Shown here piece after piece: positions 24,593 to 32,351 of a stretch of DNA of 64,000 nt (positions are counted from its first letter, which is position 1; each line of letters starts with the position of its first letter). Location: the NCBI RefSeq assembly GCF_001995215.1, contig NZ_MUXN01000025.1:1-64000 (forward strand), written 5' to 3'. A program made the translations under genes and the position numbers. Source of the DNA: Amycolatopsis azurea DSM 43854. Lineage in GTDB: Bacteria; Actinomycetota; Actinomycetes; Mycobacteriales; Pseudonocardiaceae. A model generated the notes under the pieces. The model saw only the letters and a list, made by a program, of their open reading frames with translations. It searched no databases and had not been told where the DNA came from.

Positions 24593-25060
24593 TCAGTGCG
24601 CGTGGCCGCCGTGGTGCGCGTGGACTTTCGCGTGGCCCAGGCCGCGCCCGATCATCCACTTGTTCACCGGCACCGTCAGTACGAACGCGACGGCCAGCGA
24701 GAACGCCAGCGCGCCCCAGAAGAGGAAGCTCCCGAGCCCGGCGTCCATGGCGCCCGGCACCACGACCATGACCCCGTTGTCGACGATCTCCATGACCGCG
24801 ATCGACACAGTGTCGGCGGCCAGCGCCACCTTGAGCGCGGCGCCGAACGCGAGGCCCGACTTCAGCACGCCGCGCATGGTCAGCGCGTAACCGAAGACGA
24901 AGGCGAGCGCGACCGAAAGCACGATCGTCCCCGCGTTGTGCAGGCCGAGCGCCGTGCCGATCACCATGCCGAGGACCTCACCGATCGCACAGCCGGTGAG
25001 GCAGTGCAGGGTCGCCGACGCCGCCATCGACCAGCTTGCTCCGTGCCGTGTCTCGTTCAT
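24593..25060 (-). CDS. DUF4396 membrane protein with His-rich tail (155 aa)
   Basis: Small integral membrane protein with about four hydrophobic segments (MAASATLHCLTGCAIGEVLG, AGTIVLSVALAFVFGYALTM, FGAALKVALAADTVSIAVM, LGSFLFWGALAFSLAVAFVL). It ends in GLGHAKVHAHHGGHAH, a histidine-rich metal-binding-looking tail. The pattern fits DUF4396, whose function is not established. The frame is open much further, but the ATG at 25060 begins the homologous part. A palindromic ATATAC/GTATAT site with C-tracts 9-29 bases upstream resembles copper-type CsoR operators, so metal-linked expression is a reasonable guess. Confidence 0.75.
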   Translation of the reverse strand: MNETRHGASWSMAASATLHCLTGCAIGEVLGMVIGTALGLHNAGTIVLSVALAFVFGYALTMRGVLKSGLAFGAALKVALAADTVSIAVMEIVDNGVMVVVPGAMDAGLGSFLFWGALAFSLAVAFVLTVPVNKWMIGRGLGHAKVHAHHGGHAH

Positions 25061-25068
25061 GCGGGGAA

Positions 25069-25089
25069 ATATACCCCCCACCCGTATAT
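25069..25089. promoter_or_regulatory. CsoR-like operator before the DUF4396 gene
   Basis: ATATAC (25069-25074) and GTATAT (25084-25089) enclosing CCCCCACCC, nine bases before the ATG. C/G tracts between TAT arms are typical of copper-sensing CsoR sites. No csoR gene is in the window. Confidence 0.5.
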
Positions 25090-25199
25090 GCCGCGCGGTG
25101 ATCCCCGTCTCCCGATCGCTCAGCGTCACCCCCGATGGCCGGGTCGGTAATCGGCCCAGGTCGATGAACTCACTTCCGTAACCCTTTGCGCTCATCCGG

Positions 25200-25228
25200 T
25201 TGACCGGGGTAACCGAAGACCTTAGTTT
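25200..25228 (+). promoter_or_regulatory. Promoter of the orphan sugar-binding protein gene
   Basis: TTGACC (25200-25205), 17-base spacer, TAGTTT (25223-25228). CGGTT/AACCG (25197-25215) overlaps the -35 and spacer and may be an operator. Confidence 0.5.
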
Positions 25229-25298
25229 CGCCGGAGGTCTCCACCGCGCGCAGACCGATCGGCTGTTTTTCAGGTAGTTCCGTGACTTTGGGGTGGAG

Positions 25299-26315
25299 AT
25301 GCGAGGGCCGACGAAGACGCTCGTCGTGGGCACTGTGCTCGCTTTGGGCATGGTGTTCGGGCTGACCGGCTGCGGCGGTGAAGAACCCGCGGGGATGGCG
25401 GCGAAGCCGATCCGGATCGCGTTCGTGCCGAAGGTCGCGGGCATCCCGTACTTCGAGGCGATGAACGCCGGCGGGAACGCCGCGGCCAAGCAGCTCGGTG
25501 TCGAGTGGAGCTCGACCGGACCCGCCACGGTGGACCCCGCGGCCCAGGTCTCCATCGTGCGAGGCCTCGTCGACCAGCGGGTCGACGTCATCGCGATCGC
25601 GCCGAACGATCCGAGGGCGATCGCGCCGGCGATCACCGACGCCCGGGCCAAGGGTGTCCATGTGATCACTTCGGACACCGACGCGCCCGGCACCGATCGC
25701 GAACTCTTCGTCAACCAGGCGACCCCGGACGGCATCGGCAAGGCGCTCACCGACGCCCTGATGAAGAAGATGGGCGGCGCGGGCAAGTACGCGATCGTCT
25801 CCTGCGGCGAGACCGCCGAGAACCTCAACGCCTGGATCGCCGTCCAGCGCGCGTATACCGCCATGGAGTATCCCCAGGCGCAGCTCGTCGAGACGGTCTA
25901 CGCCGGCGAGGACAAGGAGAACGCCACCAGCCTGGCCAAGGGCCTGATGACGAAGTACCCGGACCTCACCGGCCTGGTCGGCGAGTGCACGACGTCCGCG
26001 CCCGGGGTCGCCGAGGCGGTCCGGTCCCAGCAGAAGATCGGCCGCGTCTTCACCGTCGGCGTCGGGACGCCGCAGGCGATCAAGCCGTACCTCCTGGACG
26101 GTTCCTCGTCGCTTTCGGTGCTGTGGAACGTCGAATCGCTCGGCTATCTCACCGCCTGGGCCGGCAAGCAGATCGCCGAAGGCAAGCGGCTCACCCCGTC
26201 GAACAAGGTCAACCTCGAACTCCCGGCGATCAAGTACGAGGACGACAAGAAGACCGTGCTGCTGGGCGACCCGCTGCTGATCACGCGCGAGAACGTCGAC
26301 CAGTTCAAGTACTGA
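25299..26315 (+). CDS. Orphan sugar ABC substrate-binding lipoprotein, RhaS/LsrB-like (338 aa)
   Basis: Periplasmic-binding-protein-like type I lipoprotein (Peripla_BP_4). The signal TKTLVVGTVLALGMVFGLTGC ends in a lipobox (LTGC). IRIAFVPKVAGIPYFEAMNAGG, DVIAIAPNDPRAIAPAI, VHVITSDTDAPGTDR and LVGECTTSAPGVAEAV are typical of rhamnose/autoinducer-2-type binding proteins. A GTG at 25293 is also in frame; I prefer the ATG at 25299. No ATPase or permease is adjacent, so it either lends substrate to another system (such as that at 31306-34930) or acts as a sensor. A consensus-like promoter lies 70-100 bases upstream. Confidence 0.8.
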   Translation: MRGPTKTLVVGTVLALGMVFGLTGCGGEEPAGMAAKPIRIAFVPKVAGIPYFEAMNAGGNAAAKQLGVEWSSTGPATVDPAAQVSIVRGLVDQRVDVIAIAPNDPRAIAPAITDARAKGVHVITSDTDAPGTDRELFVNQATPDGIGKALTDALMKKMGGAGKYAIVSCGETAENLNAWIAVQRAYTAMEYPQAQLVETVYAGEDKENATSLAKGLMTKYPDLTGLVGECTTSAPGVAEAVRSQQKIGRVFTVGVGTPQAIKPYLLDGSSSLSVLWNVESLGYLTAWAGKQIAEGKRLTPSNKVNLELPAIKYEDDKKTVLLGDPLLITRENVDQFKY

Positions 26316-26316
26316 C

Positions 26317-27555
26317 TCACCGGGCCCGCCGGACGGCACCCGCCGCCGCTCCCCCGCCGAGGATCAGCACCAGCGCGGTCAACCCCCACCGCCGCTTCTC
26401 CTTCGTACGGGCGTGCGGGTCGGACTGCGCCGAAGCCTTCCGCTCCTTGGGCGCGGCCCCGCGAGACGGCTTCGCCGGTATCGGCGCGGGCGGTGGAACC
26501 ACCTTGGGCGAAGGCGAAGGCGTCGGTGACGGCGGTGTCGATGTCGGACTCGGGGAGGACGTCGGGGTGGGACTCGGCTTAGGCGACGGCGTCGAGCTGG
26601 GCGACAGGGTCGGCGTCTGAGTCGGGGTAGGCGTGGGCGTCGGGGTGGGACTGGGAGACGAAGTAGGCGTCGGAGTCGGGGTGGGTATCGGGGTCGGCTT
26701 GGGTGGTTCCGGTTTCGGCGGTTCGGGAGGCGCGGTGAGACAGCCCGCGGCGTCCGAACCCGCCAGCGGCGGACCCGAAAGCACCTGCGTCACCTGCCCA
26801 CCGCGATCCAGCCGGTACAGCACGCTGCGCCCGCCGATCCGGTTCGCCATGGCGTACAGGGCACCGTCGCGGGCCAGCACGACTGAGCCGTAGATGTCGG
26901 CGGGCGGGAACCGGGCGTCTTCGGCCTCACGGACCTTTCCGGACGCCGGGTCGATGGTGATCACGGCGCCTTTTCCGCGCCAGGTCGTGGAAACGCCGTA
27001 GAGCAGTCCGTTGTGGTAGGCGAAATCGTTGACGTCGTGGGCGAGCGTGATCGGCCGCAGGAACACCGTCTTGATCACCCGCAGGTACCGCTCCCCCGGC
27101 GTCAGGTCCACTGTGTATAGCGTGCCGTTCCTCAGCAGGTACCAGGAATTCCCGCCGATCGCGCCCGCGGTCACCCCGGCGACGGGGCTCCACACCGGCA
27201 GCCGGTTCCCGGCGCGGGTGATCGGGCCGAGGTCCTGGGTGCGCCCGTCGCGGTCGATCGTCACCGCGTGCGCGCCGCGGCTGAGACCTTCGGCGACACC
27301 GAAGACCAGATCCCGCGTCGCGGAGTAGCCGAGCGCGTTGAGCCGGTACCCCGGTTCGGTGACCCGCGAAGTGGTCCCCGAGCCGACGTCGAGCCACCGC
27401 AGCTTCGACTTCCCGTACGAACCGGTCTCCGCCTGCACCACCAGGCAGGACTCGGCGGCTCGCGCGGTCATCGGGGCCAGCAGCGCCGACGCGCCGACCA
27501 GCCCGGCGACGGCCGCCGTCGCCGCCGCCCGCGTCACCCCGTCCACAGTGCTCAC
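26317..27555 (-). CDS. Surface protein: beta-propeller-like head, Pro/Thr stalk, C-terminal anchor (412 aa)
   Basis: Secreted protein with a signal peptide (VAGLVGASALLAPMTARA, cleavage near residue 33). A head of about 240 residues carries repeated TVDLTPGERYLRV-, ITIDPASGKVREA- and YRLDRGGQV-type blades, resembling a small propeller. Then about 70 residues of Pro/Thr/Ser repeats (TPTPTPTSSPSPTPTP) form an extended stalk. A basic linker, one hydrophobic segment (WGLTALVLILGGGAAAGAV) and RRAR follow. There is no LPxTG, so it is membrane-anchored rather than sortase-linked. It begins four bases after the DUF4239 gene on the same strand, so they form an operon. Ligand unknown. Confidence 0.75.
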   Translation of the reverse strand: MSTVDGVTRAAATAAVAGLVGASALLAPMTARAAESCLVVQAETGSYGKSKLRWLDVGSGTTSRVTEPGYRLNALGYSATRDLVFGVAEGLSRGAHAVTIDRDGRTQDLGPITRAGNRLPVWSPVAGVTAGAIGGNSWYLLRNGTLYTVDLTPGERYLRVIKTVFLRPITLAHDVNDFAYHNGLLYGVSTTWRGKGAVITIDPASGKVREAEDARFPPADIYGSVVLARDGALYAMANRIGGRSVLYRLDRGGQVTQVLSGPPLAGSDAAGCLTAPPEPPKPEPPKPTPIPTPTPTPTSSPSPTPTPTPTPTQTPTLSPSSTPSPKPSPTPTSSPSPTSTPPSPTPSPSPKVVPPPAPIPAKPSRGAAPKERKASAQSDPHARTKEKRRWGLTALVLILGGGAAAGAVRRAR

Positions 27556-27559
27556 CGGT

Positions 27560-28324
27560 TCAGGTGAGCCTTGTCAGCGCGGCGGTGAACGCGTCGGGCG
27601 GGATCCGCACTCCGCCGCCGAACGGGTTCTGCAGCTGGTAGATGGCGAACAACAGCAGCGTGACCGTCCCGGCCAGGGTGGACACGATCACCAGATGCGC
27701 GGCCAGCCGGGTGCCACCGAACAGGTTGGGCAGCAGGACCGAGATGAGGCTGCCGAGGATGAGCGCGAACCAGACGACACCGCCGACCTTGCCGCCCTCG
27801 ACCGCGTTGAGCCGGGCCTGCCGGGCTTCGTAGACCTGCCAGAGCTGGGTGGACGCCTCGGTCTTGCGTTCGCGGAACCAGTCGTCGTCCGAAGGGGCCT
27901 TGTCGACCGCCTTGCGCAACTGGTCGAGCTGCGTCCAGCCGGCGTCGGAGACGAAGTCCCGGCCGCCCGCCATCTGCGGCCACTCCTTCTTCTCGACCGT
28001 GGAGATGTAGTCCGCGCTCAGCTTCCGGACCTCGGCCTTGACCCCGTCTCCCAGGGAATCGGCGGCCCAGACGGCGGCGACCAGGCTGTCCGCCTCGTGG
28101 TACGAGCCTTCGCGCGCCGCGCTCGCGGAGTCGAACAGGGAGATCAGGATGAACGCGACGAGGACGGCGTGCAGCCCGCCGACGATGGTGAACACCTGGC
28201 CGGCGGCGTCGTTGTTGTCCGGCCGCCCTTCGTCCCAGCCGAACTTGCGGACGAGGTAGCCGACGAATCCCGCGAGTGCCGCCGCGCCGACGACCCAGGC
28301 GATGCCGGTCAGGTAAATACCCAT
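27560..28324 (-). CDS. DUF4239 membrane protein (254 aa)
   Basis: Membrane protein of the DUF4239 (bestrophin-like) group. Two N-terminal hydrophobic segments (YLTGIAWVVGAAALAGFVGY, FTIVGGLHAVLVAFILISLF), a soluble helical middle (about 75-180) and two C-terminal segments (GGVVWFALILGSLISVLLP, LVIVSTLAGTVTLLLFAIYQ). The ATG has GGAGGGAG five to six bases upstream. First gene of a two-gene operon with the stalked surface protein. The family has no proven function; an ion-channel-like role is a guess from fold similarity only. Confidence 0.75.
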   Translation of the reverse strand: MGIYLTGIAWVVGAAALAGFVGYLVRKFGWDEGRPDNNDAAGQVFTIVGGLHAVLVAFILISLFDSASAAREGSYHEADSLVAAVWAADSLGDGVKAEVRKLSADYISTVEKKEWPQMAGGRDFVSDAGWTQLDQLRKAVDKAPSDDDWFRERKTEASTQLWQVYEARQARLNAVEGGKVGGVVWFALILGSLISVLLPNLFGGTRLAAHLVIVSTLAGTVTLLLFAIYQLQNPFGGGVRIPPDAFTAALTRLT

Positions 28325-28809
28325 TCGACTCCCTCCGTGCGATGACTGCTGAAACTAGTTCACGCTTCGGCACACGGAAAAGAGCGAGTGAATCAATTCA
28401 TTCCTGCGGTGGAACAACCCTTGTCGATCATCACCGGCTCGGCCCAATTTCTCATATCGCGAAACGAATTCCGCCACGCGCCGGAAAGTCCCGTCACCGG
28501 TCGGAGAGCACCGCTTCACGACCGAGTGAGAACCGGCCACAAGACGTCACCGATACCCGTCGATACCGACTTTTCGAGCAGTTTTGTAGCCCGAACGGCC
28601 GCCGGTAGCCACCGCGTCCGGTCCAATCCGGCAAACAGGTGAACCTCCCCTGTGACCCGATCGAGTTGTTTGTCCGGGCATTACCGCTTGCTATGTTGAC
28701 TTTGCACTCACCCCACTCGAATGGGTATCCGCGAATTGTGAGAACAGCAGTTCACCGGGCCACCGGCCGGTTGAGCAAACCGTCGACTACGAGACTGAAA
28801 GGGAGTCCG
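28325..28809. other. 485-base gap before the prenyl synthase gene
   Basis: No gene or clear repeat is seen. It is less GC-rich than its surroundings near 28340-28460 and 28660-28740. A TTGACT at about 28697 could be a -35 element, but no convincing -10 follows at normal spacing. Confidence 0.4.
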
Positions 28810-29835
28810 TTGACGACCATCGACACCCGAACCGGTACCCGGCCCGCCGCCGAAGTCCTGACCTGGAGCCGGAATCTGCTCGACCCTGCGCTGCGCGAAG
28901 CCGTCGACGGACTGCCCGAATCGATGCGGCTCATCGCCGGCTACCACTTCGGCTGGTGGGACGAACGCGGCAGGCCCTCCACTTCGGACGGTGGGAAGGC
29001 CTTGCGGCCCGCGCTAGCGCTGTTGTCGGCGCAAGCGGTCGGCGGGGACGCCGAGGTCGCCGTCCCGGTGGGGGTCGCGGTCGAACTGGTGCACAACTTC
29101 TCACTGCTGCACGACGACGTAATGGACGCCGACACCACGCGACGGCACCGCCCGACGGCCTGGACGATCTTCGGCACGGGCGCCGCGATCCTCGCCGGGG
29201 ACGCCCTGCTGTGCCGGGCCTTCGAGGTGCTGGCGCCGTTCGGGCAGACCGCGCTGCGGGTGCTGAGCACCGCCGTGATCGATCTCCTGGAAGGACAGAG
29301 CGCCGACCTGAAGTTCGAGGAACGCGGTGACGTCGACACCGCCGAATGCGTACGCATGGCCGAGGGGAAGACCGGCGCGTTGCTCGGGGCGTCCTGCACG
29401 CTCGGGGCACTCGCCGGGGAAGGGAGGCAGGATCAGATCGACCGGCTGACCGAGTACGGGAGGGCACTCGGGCTGGCGTTCCAGCACATCGACGATCTCC
29501 TCGGGATCTGGGGCGATCCGGAGGTGACCGGGAAACCGGTCCACTCGGATCTTTCCAACCGGAAGAAGTCCCTGCCGGTGGTGGCCGCGCTCCACTCCGG
29601 GACCGAAGCCGGGCGAGAGCTGGACGCCTTGTACCGCAAGGAAAACCTCGACGCCACGGAGTTGCCCCACGCGGCGGAGCTGGTGGAACGGGCGGGCGGC
29701 CGGTCATGGAGCCAGGAGCAGGCCGACGCGCTCCTGACCGGCGCGCTGCACCATCTCGCCGTCTCGAACCCGGTGCCCCGCCCAGGCGCCGAGCTCGCGG
29801 CCCTCGCGAAACTGGTGGTGCGACGACGTTATTGA
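28810..29835 (+). CDS. Polyprenyl (geranylgeranyl-type) diphosphate synthase (341 aa)
   Basis: Chain-elongating isoprenyl diphosphate synthase, condensing isopentenyl diphosphate with an allylic diphosphate. The first Asp-rich motif is L-H-D102-D103-V-M-D106; the second is I-D228-D229-L-L-G232, where the last Asp of DDxxD is Gly, a form frequent in actinobacterial homologues. GGKALRPALALL and GKTGALLGASCTLGALAG are family hallmarks. Start: TTG at 28810, chosen because AAGGGAG stands four bases before it and homology begins there; the frame is open for 57 codons more. Similar synthases serve as cargo of family 2 encapsulins, but the long disordered N-terminus of those is absent and no shell gene is near. 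No terpene cyclase is in the window. Chain length not deducible. Confidence 0.85.
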   Translation: MTTIDTRTGTRPAAEVLTWSRNLLDPALREAVDGLPESMRLIAGYHFGWWDERGRPSTSDGGKALRPALALLSAQAVGGDAEVAVPVGVAVELVHNFSLLHDDVMDADTTRRHRPTAWTIFGTGAAILAGDALLCRAFEVLAPFGQTALRVLSTAVIDLLEGQSADLKFEERGDVDTAECVRMAEGKTGALLGASCTLGALAGEGRQDQIDRLTEYGRALGLAFQHIDDLLGIWGDPEVTGKPVHSDLSNRKKSLPVVAALHSGTEAGRELDALYRKENLDATELPHAAELVERAGGRSWSQEQADALLTGALHHLAVSNPVPRPGAELAALAKLVVRRRY

Positions 29836-29903
29836 AGACCGGGCGCGGAAAGGCAGGGGTGGGCCGGTCGAAGCGGCCCGGCCCACCGCTGTCGACCCAG
29901 GGA

Positions 29904-31049
29904 TCAGCGCCCGGGGCGGGTCAGCCCCTGATCACCGGCTCCCCGGCTGAGGACGACTTCGTCGGTGGCCTTGAGCGCTTCCGCGCCGGCGTCCCCGCTC
30001 TGCCCGGCGGTCAGGTCGAGCAACCGGATCGGCGGTCCGAGCTGGACCAGGGTCGGGACGTACTCGGCCTTGTCGACCTTCCAGCGTTCGCCGTCGCGCA
30101 CGAACCGGAACCGCGCGGCCGCGCCCTGTTCGGTCGAGCCCTTCGGCTCCGAATGCCGGGCGACGCTGTTGCCGAGGCCGTAGGCGACCCACTTGCCGTT
30201 GATCTGTTCGAAGGGCTGAACGACGTGCGCGTGGTGGCCGATGATGAGGTCGATCGAGTCGTCGCCGAGGAGTTTCTTCGCCAGTGAGCGCTGTTCTGCG
30301 GTCGCGTCGTGCTGGTACTCGGTGCCCCAGTGCAGGCTCGCGACGACGACCTGGGCGCCCGCCTTCCGCGCGGCCTTGGCCTGGGCGATCACGTCTTCGG
30401 CGTCGATCTGGTTGACCAGCCAGGGTTTCCCCGCGGGCACCTTGATCCCGTTGAACCCGTAGGCGAAGGAGATCTGGGCGACCTTGACGCCCTTGACGTC
30501 GACGATCAGCGGCTTCTTCGCCTCCTCGGCCGAACGCGCCGAGCCGGTGTGCTTGATCCCCGCTTCGTCGAGTTTGTCGAGTGTCCGCGTCGCGCCCTCC
30601 ACGCCCTGGTCGATCGTGTGGTTGGACGCCGTCGAGCAGTTGTCGTACCCGGTGTCCTTGAGCGCGTCGACGATCTCGGGCGGCGCGCTGAACGACGGAT
30701 AGCCGCTGTACGGCCCGCCCTTCGGCGCGAGCGGGGTTTCGAGATGGCAGATGCCGAGGTCGGCCCCGGAGATCAGCGGTTTGATCCCGGCCAGCAGCGG
30801 CCGGTAGTCGATCTCGCCCTTGCCGTCCTCCTTGGCCTGGTCGGTCAGGGCGGGGTGGATCAGCACGTCACCGGTGGCGACCACGGTGAAAGACCCGTCC
30901 GGCGCCTGGCTCGCTTGCGTCTGCGGCTCGGAGGCGGCGGGAGGCTGCTGCGGCTCAGGGGTGGAGCTGCACGCGGCGAGCAGCAAGGCGGCGCTGAGGA
31001 GAGCGGCGCTTTGACGAACGCTGGTCTGACTGACGCGGGAGCTGAACAT
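29904..31049 (-). CDS. CapA-family metallophosphatase-like lipoprotein (381 aa)
   Basis: Lipoprotein of the CapA/PgsA group (PGA_cap, metallophosphoesterase-like fold), linked in Bacillus to poly-gamma-glutamate capsule and in other bacteria to unknown wall processes. Signal with lipobox LLLAAC. Metal-site motifs: VATGDVLIHPAL, ADLGICHLETPLAP, NCSTASNHTIDQG, VVASLHWGTEYQ and IDLIIGHHAHVVQP. The ATG at 31049 is preceded by GAGGGAACCG. No pgsB/pgsC genes are adjacent, so capsule synthesis is unlikely. It shares a 256-base divergent promoter region with the sugar ABC operon. Confidence 0.85.
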   Translation of the reverse strand: MFSSRVSQTSVRQSAALLSAALLLAACSSTPEPQQPPAASEPQTQASQAPDGSFTVVATGDVLIHPALTDQAKEDGKGEIDYRPLLAGIKPLISGADLGICHLETPLAPKGGPYSGYPSFSAPPEIVDALKDTGYDNCSTASNHTIDQGVEGATRTLDKLDEAGIKHTGSARSAEEAKKPLIVDVKGVKVAQISFAYGFNGIKVPAGKPWLVNQIDAEDVIAQAKAARKAGAQVVVASLHWGTEYQHDATAEQRSLAKKLLGDDSIDLIIGHHAHVVQPFEQINGKWVAYGLGNSVARHSEPKGSTEQGAAARFRFVRDGERWKVDKAEYVPTLVQLGPPIRLLDLTAGQSGDAGAEALKATDEVVLSRGAGDQGLTRPGR

Positions 31050-31133
31050 CGGTTCCCTCGATCGGGTGACAAGTCCCTTTCATCCTGCCTTACGCCGAAT
31101 GGGTACGACACTCAACCAAAGTCAACAAGAACG

Positions 31134-31153
31134 ATCGGACAAACATCGGACAA
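31134..31153. repeat. Short direct repeat in the divergent capA/sugar-operon gap
   Basis: ATCGGACAA occurs at 31134-31142 and 31145-31153, an 11-base period. It may be a regulator site on one DNA face. Confidence 0.4.
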
Positions 31154-31237
31154 GTTCCCCATGACTACTCGCCGAGATACCCGGTTCCTACGTGGGATTT
31201 GTACGACCACAGCCGCCTTCCGTGACTCAATCGCGCC

Positions 31238-31266
31238 TTGACGTCACCCGGAAGAGTGTTTAGTAA
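31238..31266 (+). promoter_or_regulatory. Promoter of the sugar ABC operon
   Basis: TTGACG (31238-31243), exact 17-base spacer, TAGTAA (31261-31266); predicted start near 31273, about 33 bases before the first ATG. The best housekeeping-type promoter in the window. Confidence 0.7.
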
Positions 31267-31284
31267 TACGAGTCACACTCTTCC
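31250..31284. promoter_or_regulatory. Operator flanking the -10 box of the sugar operon
   Basis: Perfect inverted repeat GGAAGAGTGT (31250-31259) / ACACTCTTCC (31275-31284). One arm is in the promoter spacer and the other just past the start point, a position where binding would block transcription. The GntR/FadR protein at the end of the operon is the natural candidate. Confidence 0.65.
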
Positions 31285-31305
31285 GCTTCGTCCTGGGAGC
31301 ATTCG

Positions 31306-32331
31306 ATGTCCACAGCTTCGCACAGGTCCCTGCCCTGGCGCATTGTTGGTTCTTGTTTGATTGCCGGTCTCGTATTGACCGGCTGCTCCTCCGGGAAGGA
31401 GACCGCCGCGCCGCAGCAGCAGGCCCCCGCGAGCGGCAAGGTCACTCTCTTCTACCTGCAGAAACAGGGCGATCAGCAGTACTTCGTCGAGCAGGCGCAG
31501 GGCGCGCAGGAGAAGGCGAAAGAACTGGGCGTCGAGCTCAAGGTCGTCAACCTCGGGCAGGACGCCAACAAGGCGATCACCGAACTCGACGCCGCGCTCG
31601 CCCAGGGCGCCAACGGCATCGCGATCGTCGTCCCGGATCAGGCCATCGGCCCGCAGGTGCTCGACAAGGCCAAGAGCGCCGGTATCCCGATCATCGCCTC
31701 CGACGACGTGATCAAGGACGGCGGCGGGGCGAAGTCGCCGTTCGTGGGCTTCAACGGCTCGCAGATGGGCGACTCGGTGGGCAAGGAAGCCGCGAAGCTG
31801 TTCAAGGCGGCGGGATGGACCGCGGCCGACACGAAGATCATCAGTGCCTACAAGCAGGACCTGACCGTGTGCTCGGACCGTGTCTCCGCCGCGAAGGCCT
31901 CGTTCGACAAAGACGCTGGTGCCCAGGTGCCGGTGATCGAGGTCGGCACCGACAACACCCCGGTGGACGCGCAGAACCGCACCGGCGCGGTGATCGGCTC
32001 GAACCCGGGCGTCAAGCACTGGGTGGTCTGGGGCTGCAACGACGAGAACGAGACCGGTGCGGTGACCGCGCTGGCGAACTCGGGCGTCGCCGCGAACGAC
32101 ATCATCGGCGTCGGCCTCGGCGCGTACCTGACCTGCAAGGACTGGGCCGCGGGCAAGGACACCGGCAACAAGTCGGCGCTGTTCATCTCCGGCGCCGAGG
32201 TCGGCCGCACCGCGATCCAGCTGCTCGTGGACAAGGTGAAGAACTCCAAGGAACTGCCCCCGGAGACGATCGCGAAGACCCAGATCGTCACCAAGGACAA
32301 CTACAAGCAGGCCGGCGTCAACTGCATCTGA
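31306..32331 (+). CDS. Sugar ABC substrate-binding lipoprotein, AraF-like (341 aa)
   Basis: Extracytoplasmic receptor of the operon. Signal IVGSCLIAGLVLTGC with lipobox, a Gln/Pro/Ala linker, then a type I periplasmic fold: VTLFYLQKQGDQQYFVEQAQ, GIAIVVPDQAIGPQVLDKA, IPIIASDDVIKDGGG and WVVWGCNDENETGAVTAL. Overall pattern is closest to arabinose-binding AraF types, but the pocket cannot be read reliably. GGGAG stands before the ATG. First gene of binding protein-ATPase-permease-regulator. Confidence 0.85.
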   Translation: MSTASHRSLPWRIVGSCLIAGLVLTGCSSGKETAAPQQQAPASGKVTLFYLQKQGDQQYFVEQAQGAQEKAKELGVELKVVNLGQDANKAITELDAALAQGANGIAIVVPDQAIGPQVLDKAKSAGIPIIASDDVIKDGGGAKSPFVGFNGSQMGDSVGKEAAKLFKAAGWTAADTKIISAYKQDLTVCSDRVSAAKASFDKDAGAQVPVIEVGTDNTPVDAQNRTGAVIGSNPGVKHWVVWGCNDENETGAVTALANSGVAANDIIGVGLGAYLTCKDWAAGKDTGNKSALFISGAEVGRTAIQLLVDKVKNSKELPPETIAKTQIVTKDNYKQAGVNCI

Positions 32332-32351
32332 TCCCGCGTGGAGGCGTTTCC

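Noticed and set aside
26520..26700. Tandem GTCGGGGTGGGACTGGG-type repeats looking like a DNA repeat array
   Set aside because: Explained as codons of the Pro/Thr/Ser stalk of the surface protein at 26317-27555.
28388..28642. Short frames in the gap before the prenyl synthase
   Set aside because: No ribosome binding site, mixed codon use and no homology-like motif.
28810..29835. Encapsulin cargo prenyl transferase
   Set aside because: The long disordered N-terminal targeting extension is absent and no shell gene is in the window.
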